NCBI GenBank assembly: GCA_905215145.1
Contig: CAJMOW010000049.1
Span: forward strand, 1-8,773
Length of the DNA: 8,773 nt
Origin: an uncultured bacterium
GTDB lineage: Bacteria; Bacillota_I; Bacilli_A; RF39; UBA660
Direction: 5' to 3'
Under the pieces are notes generated by a model. It was not told where the DNA came from. It was given only the letters and a program-made list of their open reading frames with translations, and searched no databases. Shown piece by piece: positions 1 to 5,895 of the stretch. Positions within the stretch are counted from its first letter, which is position 1, and each line of letters opens with the position of its first letter. A program made the position numbers and the translations under genes.

Positions 1-490
1 AACTTACATCACTTGGTATCTTAACAATTTTCCAGTCTTCTTCTTTCATTATTTCATTAAACTTTTCTATATTTTTCATTCTGCCGAATTCACTTAAAAC
101 ATCTACTGTTATAAGTTGATCTTCTGGAACATTAATTTTAGACTTAGGTTTTCGTAGTGTGTCTAACACTTCCAGACCTAACTTATTAACAAAAAAATGT
201 TCAATTCCTTTATTATATACTGTTATATTTGTTGGTTTTGCTTTTACTCTTTTTAAACTACCAGAGGACATAGAGTTAACATCAAGATCTAAATCTTGAT
301 ATGATTGATTACAATCTAATTTAATTGCTTTTTCTGTTAAAGGATTATAATCATAATAATATACAGTCATAGAACAATCATATTTATTCCAATAATTTTT
401 TAATTGTTCCCATTGCTTTATTTCATCATTATTCATATCAATTCTTAACCAATGTGTATAAATATAATGTCTACTATGAATGCTACGCAT
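1..490 (-). CDS. Unrecognised protein, 5' part only (runs off the left edge)
   Basis: The frame is open for 163 codons from the ATG at 490 to the window edge, so only the N-terminal part is visible. The product begins MRSIHSRHYIYTHWLRID and I do not recognise a family. It is rich in Tyr, Lys and Asp, with an acidic DLDLD stretch near residues 64 to 68, and has no signal peptide or membrane segment, so it is probably cytoplasmic. The start is supported by GGAG seven bases upstream. It overlaps the 3' end of the ArdC-type gene by 8 bases (ATGCGTAG), which implies translational coupling and membership of the same operon. ATG at codon 19 is an alternative start, but it has no comparable context. 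The C-terminus is outside the window, so its tail cannot be checked. Confidence 0.8.
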   Translation of the reverse strand, partial: MRSIHSRHYIYTHWLRIDMNNDEIKQWEQLKNYWNKYDCSMTVYYYDYNPLTEKAIKLDCNQSYQDLDLDVNSMSSGSLKRVKAKPTNITVYNKGIEHFFVNKLGLEVLDTLRKPKSKINVPEDQLITVDVLSEFGRMKNIEKFNEIMKEEDWKIVKIPSDVS

Positions 491-1427
491 ATTCCATCTC
501 CATTTCTTCTATTTCCTTTGAAATATTTTGTTCTTTAGATAAACTTTTATCTTCTAAATATGAAACAATTTTATTAGCATCTGAGATTGCTAAAAATAAT
601 TCTTGAGGTTTGTTTTTTATAATATCCAACCATCCTCTTACATAAGCTTTATGATTATTCAAATGCCTTTCATCATATTCTAATCCTAATTTTTGCATAA
701 GAAAAGAAGAACCAATCTCTGCTCTTAGTTCCTCCTTTGCATACGCTTCCGATCTGAATTCACCACTCATATCTCTATTTAATCTGGTATGATGACCTGT
801 TGAATGGGCAATTTCATGTAATTGTGTTGAATAGTAAGAATAAGTGCTTTTAAAAGTATTAGAAGGAGGTATAACTACTTCATCAGCAAGTATATCATAA
901 TATGCTTGTTCTCCTTTTTCTTGATATTTAACGCCAATATTTTTAATAATATTACTGATGTAATCATTACTAATTATTTTTTCTTTAATGACATCATTAT
1001 TCTTTTCTATACCTTCTATTAAATCAGCATTAAATACTATATAGTTATACCTTCTTATTGAAAATTCATTTTCTTTTTCTGGGAAGTCATTAATTATTTT
1101 CTTATACTCTTCAAAGGAGTAAAGTTTATTATCTTTTTTGTTTTTCATACCTACATATTCAATGCAAACACCTTGTCCTTTTGCATCTTTCAGTTTCCAT
1201 TTATTCTTTTTAATTTGAATATAGGTACACCATCTTGCATCCTTATAACCTCTTTGAAGTGCTACGTAAGATAAAATTAAATTATTAATTCCTTTATATT
1301 TTTTCCCAGTAATTCCATTTTCTGGTATACTTGTTTGCCACATTTTTTCCCAGGGGATTTTTCCTTCTTCTAAACTTTTAACATACATCTTTACTAATTC
1401 ATCTCTTGCCTTGAAATAACTACTCAT
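483..1427 (-). CDS. ArdC-type antirestriction protein (ssDNA-binding domain plus zincin-like metallopeptidase)
   Basis: This 314-residue protein has the two-part layout of ArdC. Residues about 5 to 135 match the ArdC N-terminal single-strand DNA-binding domain (DUF1738), with GKIPWEKMW at 22 to 30, a tgk-Y-GIN element at 40 to 48 and W-T-YIQ at 66 to 72. Residues about 165 to 290 form a zincin-like metallopeptidase domain with HEIAHSTGH at 204 to 212 (HExxH zinc and catalytic site) and YAKEELRAEIG at 229 to 239, whose glutamates would supply the third zinc ligand. ArdC of plasmid pSa protects incoming DNA from restriction and has been reported to enter the recipient with it. The active-site residues are intact, so the protein is probably functional. 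It starts 2 bases after the previous stop; AAGGAG about 11 bases upstream lies inside the preceding gene. The product ends in the acidic tail EMEMEYA, shared in kind with six neighbours. Confidence 0.9.
   Translation of the reverse strand: MSSYFKARDELVKMYVKSLEEGKIPWEKMWQTSIPENGITGKKYKGINNLILSYVALQRGYKDARWCTYIQIKKNKWKLKDAKGQGVCIEYVGMKNKKDNKLYSFEEYKKIINDFPEKENEFSIRRYNYIVFNADLIEGIEKNNDVIKEKIISNDYISNIIKNIGVKYQEKGEQAYYDILADEVVIPPSNTFKSTYSYYSTQLHEIAHSTGHHTRLNRDMSGEFRSEAYAKEELRAEIGSSFLMQKLGLEYDERHLNNHKAYVRGWLDIIKNKPQELFLAISDANKIVSYLEDKSLSKEQNISKEIEEMEMEYA
498..501 (-). promoter_or_regulatory. Ribosome binding site for the left-edge gene
   Basis: GGAG lies seven bases before the ATG at 490. It falls inside the last codons of the ArdC-type gene, so those bases encode part of its C-terminal tail and also serve as the binding site of the next gene. 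It decides the start at 490. Confidence 0.6.
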
Positions 1428-1429
1428 AG

Positions 1430-1627
1430 TTATTGTTGCTCCTTAATTTTTAAATCTAATTCTTGTTGTCTTTGATAAATTTTTTCTTGTTCTTTTCTCA
1501 AATCATATAATACTTTTAATTGTTTATCATATTCAGCAATAACTTGATTTATTGAGTTAATTTTTTCTTTTTCTTTTTCCTTTAACCCTTCTAATCTTTC
1601 TATTTTTTTATCTAATTGTTTATTCAT
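1430..1627 (-). CDS. Small coiled-coil protein
   Basis: This 65-residue protein is nearly all charged and helical (Lys, Glu, Gln, Leu, Ile), with heptad-like hydrophobic spacing across its whole length, so it should form a coiled coil. It has no membrane segment and no Cys. It resembles in size and style the short DUF4315-type coiled-coil proteins encoded by Firmicutes conjugative elements, but I cannot confirm that family and it lacks a distinct C-terminal motif. GAAAGGGG about seven bases before the ATG supports the start. It ends 2 bases before the ArdC-type gene and contains that gene's ribosome binding site, so the two are probably co-translated. Unlike its neighbours on both sides it ends in KIKEQQ and lacks the acidic tail. 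A role as a partner or scaffold for a neighbour is only a guess. Confidence 0.75.
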   Translation of the reverse strand: MNKQLDKKIERLEGLKEKEKEKINSINQVIAEYDKQLKVLYDLRKEQEKIYQRQQELDLKIKEQQ

Positions 1628-1648
1628 AATATTCCCCTTTCATTAAAG

Positions 1649-2506
1649 TTATTTTTCTAATTCTTCTTCATAATTAGCAACTAAATCCTTAATATCTTGA
1701 GCATCCTTATCTTTATCTCGAACCTTGTTTTTTAAATCAATTTGTTTGTTTATTATTTTTCTAATAGATTTTTCTATAATACATTTTTCTTCATTTTTAT
1801 CTAAGAAAAGTGAAGGTGAAAATTTCATATTTTCTATTTTTCCAATATCTGAAACTTTAAAATTTTCCTTTATATAATCAATAATTATATCAATGTTATT
1901 TTCTTTTTTGCTAAATTCATTAAATAATAATCTAGAATCTGTATATCCTTTTTTTAATTCATCTGAAAAACTAATATTATTTGAATCTGTAATCCAACAA
2001 CCAACGTCTTCATTATTTAGTGCATAATAATCTCCTCCACCTGCACCATTACAACATGATAATACCAAACTTAGTGGATGTATTTTTGCACCATCTATTA
2101 GATTAATATTTTCATCATATACTACCCATTGTATAGGTTGCTTTTTTAAATCAATGTATTCTTTTATAGAATCATTGTAAATATAACGAGAAGGTAATCT
2201 ATTTGAGTAAAAAGACGTATTTTTAAGTTCTTTGTATGGGTAATCATATATATTATGAAGTCCATATTCTTTATTTTCTTCACGTATAGTTTTCAAAAGT
2301 TCACTAGAATATTCACCCTCATAAAAATCATCTGCATAATCTCCAATAACTAAAACTCTGTCACCTTTCCAAGATGTTTTTAATAGATTTTCTATTTGAA
2401 GCATATATTCATTTTGTTGATAACTCCATTCCATTAATTTTAAAAGACCAGGAGGATTTAAAATTTCTTTTTTATCAAAATTCATAAATTTATGATATTG
2501 TCCCAT
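1649..2506 (-). CDS. Conserved uncharacterised protein of the MGQY...GDYAD type
   Basis: This 285-residue cytoplasmic protein shows a pattern I know from scattered uncharacterised proteins. It has MGQY followed by NFDKKEILNP near the start (1 to 18), LLKLMEWSY at 21 to 29, WKGDRVLVIGDYADD at 46 to 60, then IHPLSL at 142 to 147 and a glycine-rich NGAGGGDYY at 153 to 161 followed by NNEDVGCW at 164 to 171. The last 50 residues are helical and charged. No biochemical function is known to me; the conserved Asp, Gly and Trp positions suggest a folded domain, perhaps an enzyme, but no catalytic motif is identifiable. AGGAGA seven bases upstream of the ATG supports the start. It lies between the YubB-like gene (14 bases away) and the coiled-coil gene (21 bases away). 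It ends YEEELEK, matching the shared tail. Confidence 0.8.
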   Translation of the reverse strand: MGQYHKFMNFDKKEILNPPGLLKLMEWSYQQNEYMLQIENLLKTSWKGDRVLVIGDYADDFYEGEYSSELLKTIREENKEYGLHNIYDYPYKELKNTSFYSNRLPSRYIYNDSIKEYIDLKKQPIQWVVYDENINLIDGAKIHPLSLVLSCCNGAGGGDYYALNNEDVGCWITDSNNISFSDELKKGYTDSRLLFNEFSKKENNIDIIIDYIKENFKVSDIGKIENMKFSPSLFLDKNEEKCIIEKSIRKIINKQIDLKNKVRDKDKDAQDIKDLVANYEEELEK

Positions 2507-2520
2507 TATTTATCTCCTTT

Positions 2521-3240
2521 CTAATATTCCATTTCAATTTCATTATCTATTTCTTCATTTGACGATTCTTTTTCACTGTCATCTAAATAATAATCCCAAA
2601 TTTTATCAATTGATTCCATCTCCAAATTATATTTTTCTTCAAATACTTCGCCATCTTTTATTTTTAATATGCCAGAGTTTTCTTGCATACCTTCATCAGC
2701 AAATTTGCATTCAAAAACAGCTTCAGGATATCTACGAGAAAGTTCTAATATAACATTCCCAGCAAAATTCCAAGCTGTTTGAAAAATCATAGTATCTTTA
2801 TTATAATCTAATTCTGTTAAATCCCACTTTGTTCCCCAGTTATCACAACGCCAATTATACCAATCTGCATAACCGTATTTGTTATAATTATAAATATATT
2901 GTTTAGCAAGTTTAACACTTTCATTATATTCTGTTTTACTTTTATTTTCACTATATTTTTCTTCAACCATCTTAAATCTTTTTTCTTTATAAATATCAGA
3001 AAAGAAAGGATTTAATGAACGAAATACTTGATTAATTTTTTCCTTAGAAATACCATTATCATTTTCTAAAAAAAGATACATAAGTCCATCTTGACCTCTG
3101 CTACCTCTTTCTACATCTAATTCCTTAGGCATTGGAATTACTTTTTCAAATGAAAAACCATCTTCATTTGAATATTTTTTTAAAATATCTTTTAATACGT
3201 CTGGTTTTGTTTTTACAATAGTTTTTACCCAATTTGGCAT
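2521..3240 (-). CDS. YubB/DUF1281-type ferredoxin-like fold protein
   Basis: This 239-residue protein has the marks of the YubB (api92-like, DUF1281) family, found on plasmids, phages and conjugative elements and of unknown function. It begins MPNW, has FSFEKVIPMP at 29 to 38, then GYADWYNWRCDNWGTKWD at 123 to 140 and FQTAW at 153 to 157, followed by a strand and helix segment (about 160 to 180). These tryptophan-rich blocks are the family core. The Cys that often follows MPNW is Val here. Residues 80 to 120 look like a charged helical insert, and 205 to 239 an acidic tail ending IEMEY. There is no membrane segment. AAAGGAG about ten bases upstream supports the ATG. It lies 27 bases after the methyltransferase-like gene. 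The family is often encoded near antirestriction genes on mobile elements, consistent with an accessory role in transfer or establishment, but that role is inferred. Confidence 0.85.
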   Translation of the reverse strand: MPNWVKTIVKTKPDVLKDILKKYSNEDGFSFEKVIPMPKELDVERGSRGQDGLMYLFLENDNGISKEKINQVFRSLNPFFSDIYKEKRFKMVEEKYSENKSKTEYNESVKLAKQYIYNYNKYGYADWYNWRCDNWGTKWDLTELDYNKDTMIFQTAWNFAGNVILELSRRYPEAVFECKFADEGMQENSGILKIKDGEVFEEKYNLEMESIDKIWDYYLDDSEKESSNEEIDNEIEMEY

Positions 3241-3267
3241 AAAATAATTTCTCCTTTCATAAAGATT

Positions 3268-4020
3268 TTATATTTCTAATTCCTGCTCTTCTTCTAAGTT
3301 TTTTATATCATTTTCTTGATTTACATCATTTTCTTTTGTTGGTTTAAGGTATCCATCTTTAATTAAATTATTAACTAAATTTTCATTTAAAATTAATCCT
3401 GGAGTTATATAGTATCCATAACGTTCAGAAGACAATGTATTTTGATGATTTATTATTGCACTAGCTCCCATTAATGATAAACTGACATAAGTCATACAGC
3501 AACATAGATTTGATATATCTGCTCCTTCAAAATATACATTCTTTAAATCTACATTGTTTTCTTTTAATAATTTAAGATATGCAAATAACATTCTACCACT
3601 GCCACAACATTCATCTGCTATTGTTATATAACCCTTTTTTGATATTTCGTTTTGAATATTTTCTTTATCAAATACAATTTCTGCCATAAATTTGCTGATA
3701 TGTAGAGGAGTAAAAAATTGTCCTCTACCTTTATCATGCAAACCTAATTCTTCAAAAACATTTCCTAAAATATCTTCACAATCATCTTTGTTAAGTTCTA
3801 ATATTAATGCCGATAGCATTGATGCAAATGAATTAAAATCTTCCTTCTCATATTTCTTAGATATATTCAAATATTCTTTTTCACGGCTATCATTAAAATT
3901 TGTTAAATTAGATAATGAATATGCACAACAATACACAAAATCTTCAAAAGTTTCTCTGACACCATATTTTTGTCCAAGTTTTTTTAAAGTATCTTTAATA
4001 TAGTTTTTATCTAATGTCAT
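3268..4020 (-). CDS. N6-type DNA methyltransferase-like protein without the NPP[FY] catalytic motif
   Basis: This 250-residue protein has the N6-adenine methyltransferase fold of HsdM-like enzymes. GRGQFFTP at 98 to 105 corresponds to motif X, ADECCGSGRM at 135 to 144 is the S-adenosylmethionine-binding motif I, and FEGADIS at 164 to 170 fits the following acidic-loop motif. LSLMG at 181 to 185 and QNTL at 193 to 196 follow the usual family order. The catalytic [DN]PP[FY] expected soon after is absent: the chain goes on to GYYITPG and a helical, charged end. At 250 residues it is about half the size of a normal HsdM and has no target-recognition domain. Similar short proteins occur in Firmicutes conjugative elements. 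It may bind cofactor or imitate a modification subunit rather than methylate; an antirestriction role is inferred. AGGA ten bases upstream supports the ATG. It ends EEEQELEI, matching the shared tail. Confidence 0.85.
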   Translation of the reverse strand: MTLDKNYIKDTLKKLGQKYGVRETFEDFVYCCAYSLSNLTNFNDSREKEYLNISKKYEKEDFNSFASMLSALILELNKDDCEDILGNVFEELGLHDKGRGQFFTPLHISKFMAEIVFDKENIQNEISKKGYITIADECCGSGRMLFAYLKLLKENNVDLKNVYFEGADISNLCCCMTYVSLSLMGASAIINHQNTLSSERYGYYITPGLILNENLVNNLIKDGYLKPTKENDVNQENDIKNLEEEQELEI

Positions 4021-4043
4021 TTTGAATTTTTCCTATTAAAATT

Positions 4044-4574
4044 TTAGTTATAATCAAGATCATAATCATCATCTTTATCAATAGATTCTTCCTGCTCTTG
4101 AGTTTCTTCATAATCAGTAGACATTTTTATTGCTTGTGCCTGAATTACAGGATTATCCTTAGTTTCTCTATAAGCATTTATAACCTCTGTATCTAAAAAA
4201 TGGTAGTCCTTTTTCATATTTTTTTGTTTTTCATAAATAAAATCGTAGGTCATAGACAATGCTAATTGTTCATCAACTCTCATATCTTTTGGATTTATAC
4301 CTAAGTCCATACATAATAATGCTTGTTGAAAATATTTGTCATCTTCTTTCTTTAACGCAGTTAATTGATTATACATAATAGTTAAAAATTGTTTACTAGT
4401 TATTTCTCCCATGTATTGTTCCTTAACTTGATCCAATATTTTTTCATAGTGTGATGCTGGTACTTTGGTAGGTAAATGAGTTTCTGGATCTAAATAAGTA
4501 TAAGTCATATCACTTATAGATTTGCACATCTCTTTTATCTTCATTTGAGTAAAATCATCATATTGTTTTCTCAT
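4044..4574 (-). CDS. Unrecognised acidic helical protein
   Basis: This 176-residue protein matches no family that I can name. Residues 1 to about 150 look mostly alpha-helical with no membrane segment or signal peptide. One piece (residues about 85 to 115) reads LLCMDLGINPKDMRVDEQLA, followed by a helix. The last 25 residues are strongly acidic and probably disordered, ending DDDYDLDYN. AAAGGAG about eight bases before the ATG gives a firm start. It is 23 bases from the methyltransferase-like gene and about 40 bases after the gene upstream, so it is very likely part of the same transcript. The tail fits the pattern shared by seven neighbours, which is the only clue to its role. It could be a new cargo or anti-defence protein, but nothing in its sequence shows that. 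Confidence 0.75.
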   Translation of the reverse strand: MRKQYDDFTQMKIKEMCKSISDMTYTYLDPETHLPTKVPASHYEKILDQVKEQYMGEITSKQFLTIMYNQLTALKKEDDKYFQQALLCMDLGINPKDMRVDEQLALSMTYDFIYEKQKNMKKDYHFLDTEVINAYRETKDNPVIQAQAIKMSTDYEETQEQEESIDKDDDYDLDYN

Positions 4575-4613
4575 AAATTTTTTCTCCTTTTCTTTTTTCG
4601 TTTTTTATACTTT

Positions 4614-4955
4614 TCATTTATCTAGTTCAATATACGAACTATTTTTAACAGAAGATAAAATATCATTTACTTTTAATTGAGTATTTTTATAATCTTCCAT
4701 TTCAATTAATTCTAATAAACTGTCTGCTCTATCACCCTCTAAAATCATATAAGGTTGAGAGAAAACAATTGTGTCTTCAAACATCTTTATTATTTCATTT
4801 TTAACTTCTTGAGTATTAAATTTTTCTTTTTCACTTTCTAATATTCCTCCATCTATACTGTGTCCTTTGCAATCATAAAAGGTGTAATCGACAGTATAAC
4901 CTTTATTTGAGATATGAAGAATATTACTTTCATTACTTATTATTAATGTGTCCAT
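4614..4955 (-). CDS. Unrecognised small protein overlapping the regulator gene
   Basis: Read from the ATG at 4955, this gene gives 113 residues beginning MDTLIISNESNILHI. The N-terminal half looks rich in beta strands (GYTVDYTFYDCKGHSIDGG), and the second half looks helical. I do not recognise a family. The ATG is chosen because GGGAG lies eight bases before it. A longer reading from TTG at 4988 adds MKLIISVGENQ, but there is no binding site before that TTG. The gene overlaps the end of the XRE regulator gene by 23 bases, which suggests translational coupling; the longer version would overlap by 56. It ends SSYIELDK with TGA, a weaker but recognisable match to the shared acidic tail. The following gap of about 40 bases holds only the next ribosome binding site. 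Confidence 0.7.
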   Translation of the reverse strand: MDTLIISNESNILHISNKGYTVDYTFYDCKGHSIDGGILESEKEKFNTQEVKNEIIKMFEDTIVFSQPYMILEGDRADSLLELIEMEDYKNTQLKVNDILSSVKNSSYIELDK

Positions 4956-5586
4956 TTGATTTTCTCCCACTGAAATTATTAATTTCAAAATATATTTTTA
5001 TATCGCCTAAAAAATCATCCGTGTCTTCATATTCTTCACTTTCAAAGTCATCATCTTCGAAATTGTCCTCAAATTCTTCACCTGAAACAGCAGTAATTTC
5101 ACAAGGAATTCTATTATATTTTTCTGCTATTTCATATTCGTTTTTTTCTTCTAAATCTTTCAATACTGTTTGCATTTCTTTTTTATCAGGTGTTGCAAAT
5201 ATCAATGTATTATTAATTTTTTCGTCTATTTTAATAATACTGTTTTCTGATAAAAAATCTATTACAATAGGAAGAGCTGATTGTTCACTAGTTGCATGAA
5301 TTTTAAATACCTTTGTTTCTCCATTCTTAACAATAATATAAAACAATTTTTCCTCTTCTCTTTCATAAAAGTTGGCATCTTCTAAAAGTGTTAAAAAATC
5401 TAAATTTAATAACTTACATATTTTTAATAATGTAATAGTATTTAAACATTGCCTATTACCATTTTCAATACGTACAAGTTCTGTATGACTAATACCAACT
5501 TCATTTGCTAAATTCCTTAAACTATACCCTAAAGCTATTCTTCTATTTTTTATTATTTCTGCTAATATCATATAATTATTTTTCAT
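4933..5586 (-). CDS. XRE-family transcriptional regulator with an acidic C-terminal extension
   Basis: This 217-residue protein has an N-terminal helix-turn-helix of the XRE/Cro-CI type at residues about 8 to 68: RRIALGYSLRNLANEVGIS with the recognition helix around HTELVRIENGNR. Residues 80 to 165 form a mixed domain of unknown function (KLFYIIVKNGETKVFKIHATS), perhaps for dimerisation or sensing. Residues 169 to 195 are almost all Asp and Glu and look disordered. It is probably a repressor or activator of this operon. AAAAGGAG upstream of the ATG gives a clear start. Just before the gene an inverted repeat (5612 to 5629) is a good candidate operator, so autoregulation is likely. The protein ends FSGRKSNGHINNK and lacks the shared acidic tail, as expected for a protein that must stay in the donor cell. 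Its end overlaps the next gene by 23 bases. Confidence 0.88.
   Translation of the reverse strand: MKNNYMILAEIIKNRRIALGYSLRNLANEVGISHTELVRIENGNRQCLNTITLLKICKLLNLDFLTLLEDANFYEREEEKLFYIIVKNGETKVFKIHATSEQSALPIVIDFLSENSIIKIDEKINNTLIFATPDKKEMQTVLKDLEEKNEYEIAEKYNRIPCEITAVSGEEFEDNFEDDDFESEEYEDTDDFLGDIKIYFEINNFSGRKSNGHINNK
4964..4968 (-). promoter_or_regulatory. Ribosome binding site deciding the start at 4955
   Basis: GGGAG is eight bases before the ATG at 4955, inside the last codons of the XRE regulator gene. No such site precedes the alternative TTG at 4988, so this favours the shorter protein. Confidence 0.6.
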
Positions 5587-5611
5587 TTTTTTCTCCTTTT
5601 CTTTATCTTTT

Positions 5612-5629
5612 TGTTTACACTAGTAAACA
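5612..5629. promoter_or_regulatory. Inverted repeat, candidate operator of the XRE regulator
   Basis: The arms TGTTTAC and GTAAACA are perfect inverted copies separated by four bases (ACTA). The site lies in the 59-base gap between the start of the XRE regulator gene and the end of the small acidic gene, about 25 to 43 bases before the regulator ATG. Size and spacing suit an XRE dimer. A third partial copy (TGTAAA) lies at 5635 to 5640. Binding is inferred, not shown. Confidence 0.55.
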
Positions 5630-5640
5630 TTCAATGTAAA
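5612..5640 (-). promoter_or_regulatory. Possible internal promoter for the regulator and downstream genes
   Basis: On the minus strand TTTACA (5640 to 5635) is followed after 17 bases by TAAACA (5617 to 5612). The first is close to the -35 consensus. The second matches the -10 only at three of six positions and overlaps the inverted repeat, which would let the regulator block it. The -10 is weak, so this is tentative. If real, it would allow the regulator and the genes down to the left edge to be transcribed apart from the cell-wall genes. Confidence 0.3.
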
Positions 5641-5645
5641 AAAAA

Positions 5646-5873
5646 TCATTTTTCTATATCATGATCTTCATTTGATAATTCTTTAGTATTTTCTTTAACC
5701 CTATTAAATAATTTATCTGCGTTTGGAGATATATCAAACTCAAATTGCATATTTGAAATTATAATTGATTCCATAAAATCCTCCAAATCTTCTGGAGTTT
5801 CTATATCTAATCCATGATGGATAAAGACTTCTTTTTCTTCTTCAAATAATTCTTTTATATATTCTTTATTCAT
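5646..5873 (-). CDS. Small acidic protein, unrecognised
   Basis: This 75-residue acidic protein is probably helical, with clusters such as LFEEEKEVF and DLEDFMES. It has no membrane segment, no Cys and no recognised motif. AAGGGAG eight bases before the ATG supports the start. It lies 22 bases after the Ig-like protein gene and ends 59 bases before the regulator start, so it is transcribed with the former and sits just upstream of the candidate operator and promoter. Its size and charge are like those of many small proteins of mobile elements that inhibit host enzymes, including DNA-mimic antirestriction proteins, but nothing specific shows this. It ends NEDHDIEK, which fits the shared acidic tail with Ile in the middle. 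Confidence 0.65.
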   Translation of the reverse strand: MNKEYIKELFEEEKEVFIHHGLDIETPEDLEDFMESIIISNMQFEFDISPNADKLFNRVKENTKELSNEDHDIEK

Positions 5874-5895
5874 TTATACATCTCCCTTTTCTAAA

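Noticed and set aside
281..300. Perfect inverted repeat ATCAAGAT-CTAA-ATCTTGAT
   Set aside because: It lies inside the left-edge coding region, has only two G or C per arm and no T run after it, and an 8-base repeat with a short loop can occur by chance in AT-rich DNA of this length.
2559..2753. Plus-strand open frame inside the YubB-like gene
   Set aside because: It is antisense to a gene with clear family motifs, has no ribosome binding site, and reads as a shadow with no recognisable protein pattern.
3692..4003. Plus-strand open frame inside the methyltransferase-like gene
   Set aside because: It is antisense to the conserved methyltransferase fold; its Ser-rich and Phe-rich make-up is typical of a reverse-frame shadow.
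4604..4630. Minus-strand TTGAAC ... TATAAA before the gene at 4574
   Set aside because: The spacer is only 15 bases and the elements fall in generic AT-rich sequence, so it is not convincing as a promoter.
4907..5299. Plus-strand open frame against the XRE regulator gene
   Set aside because: The Ser-rich sequence is the complement of the acidic Glu/Asp codons of the regulator; there is no binding site or known motif.
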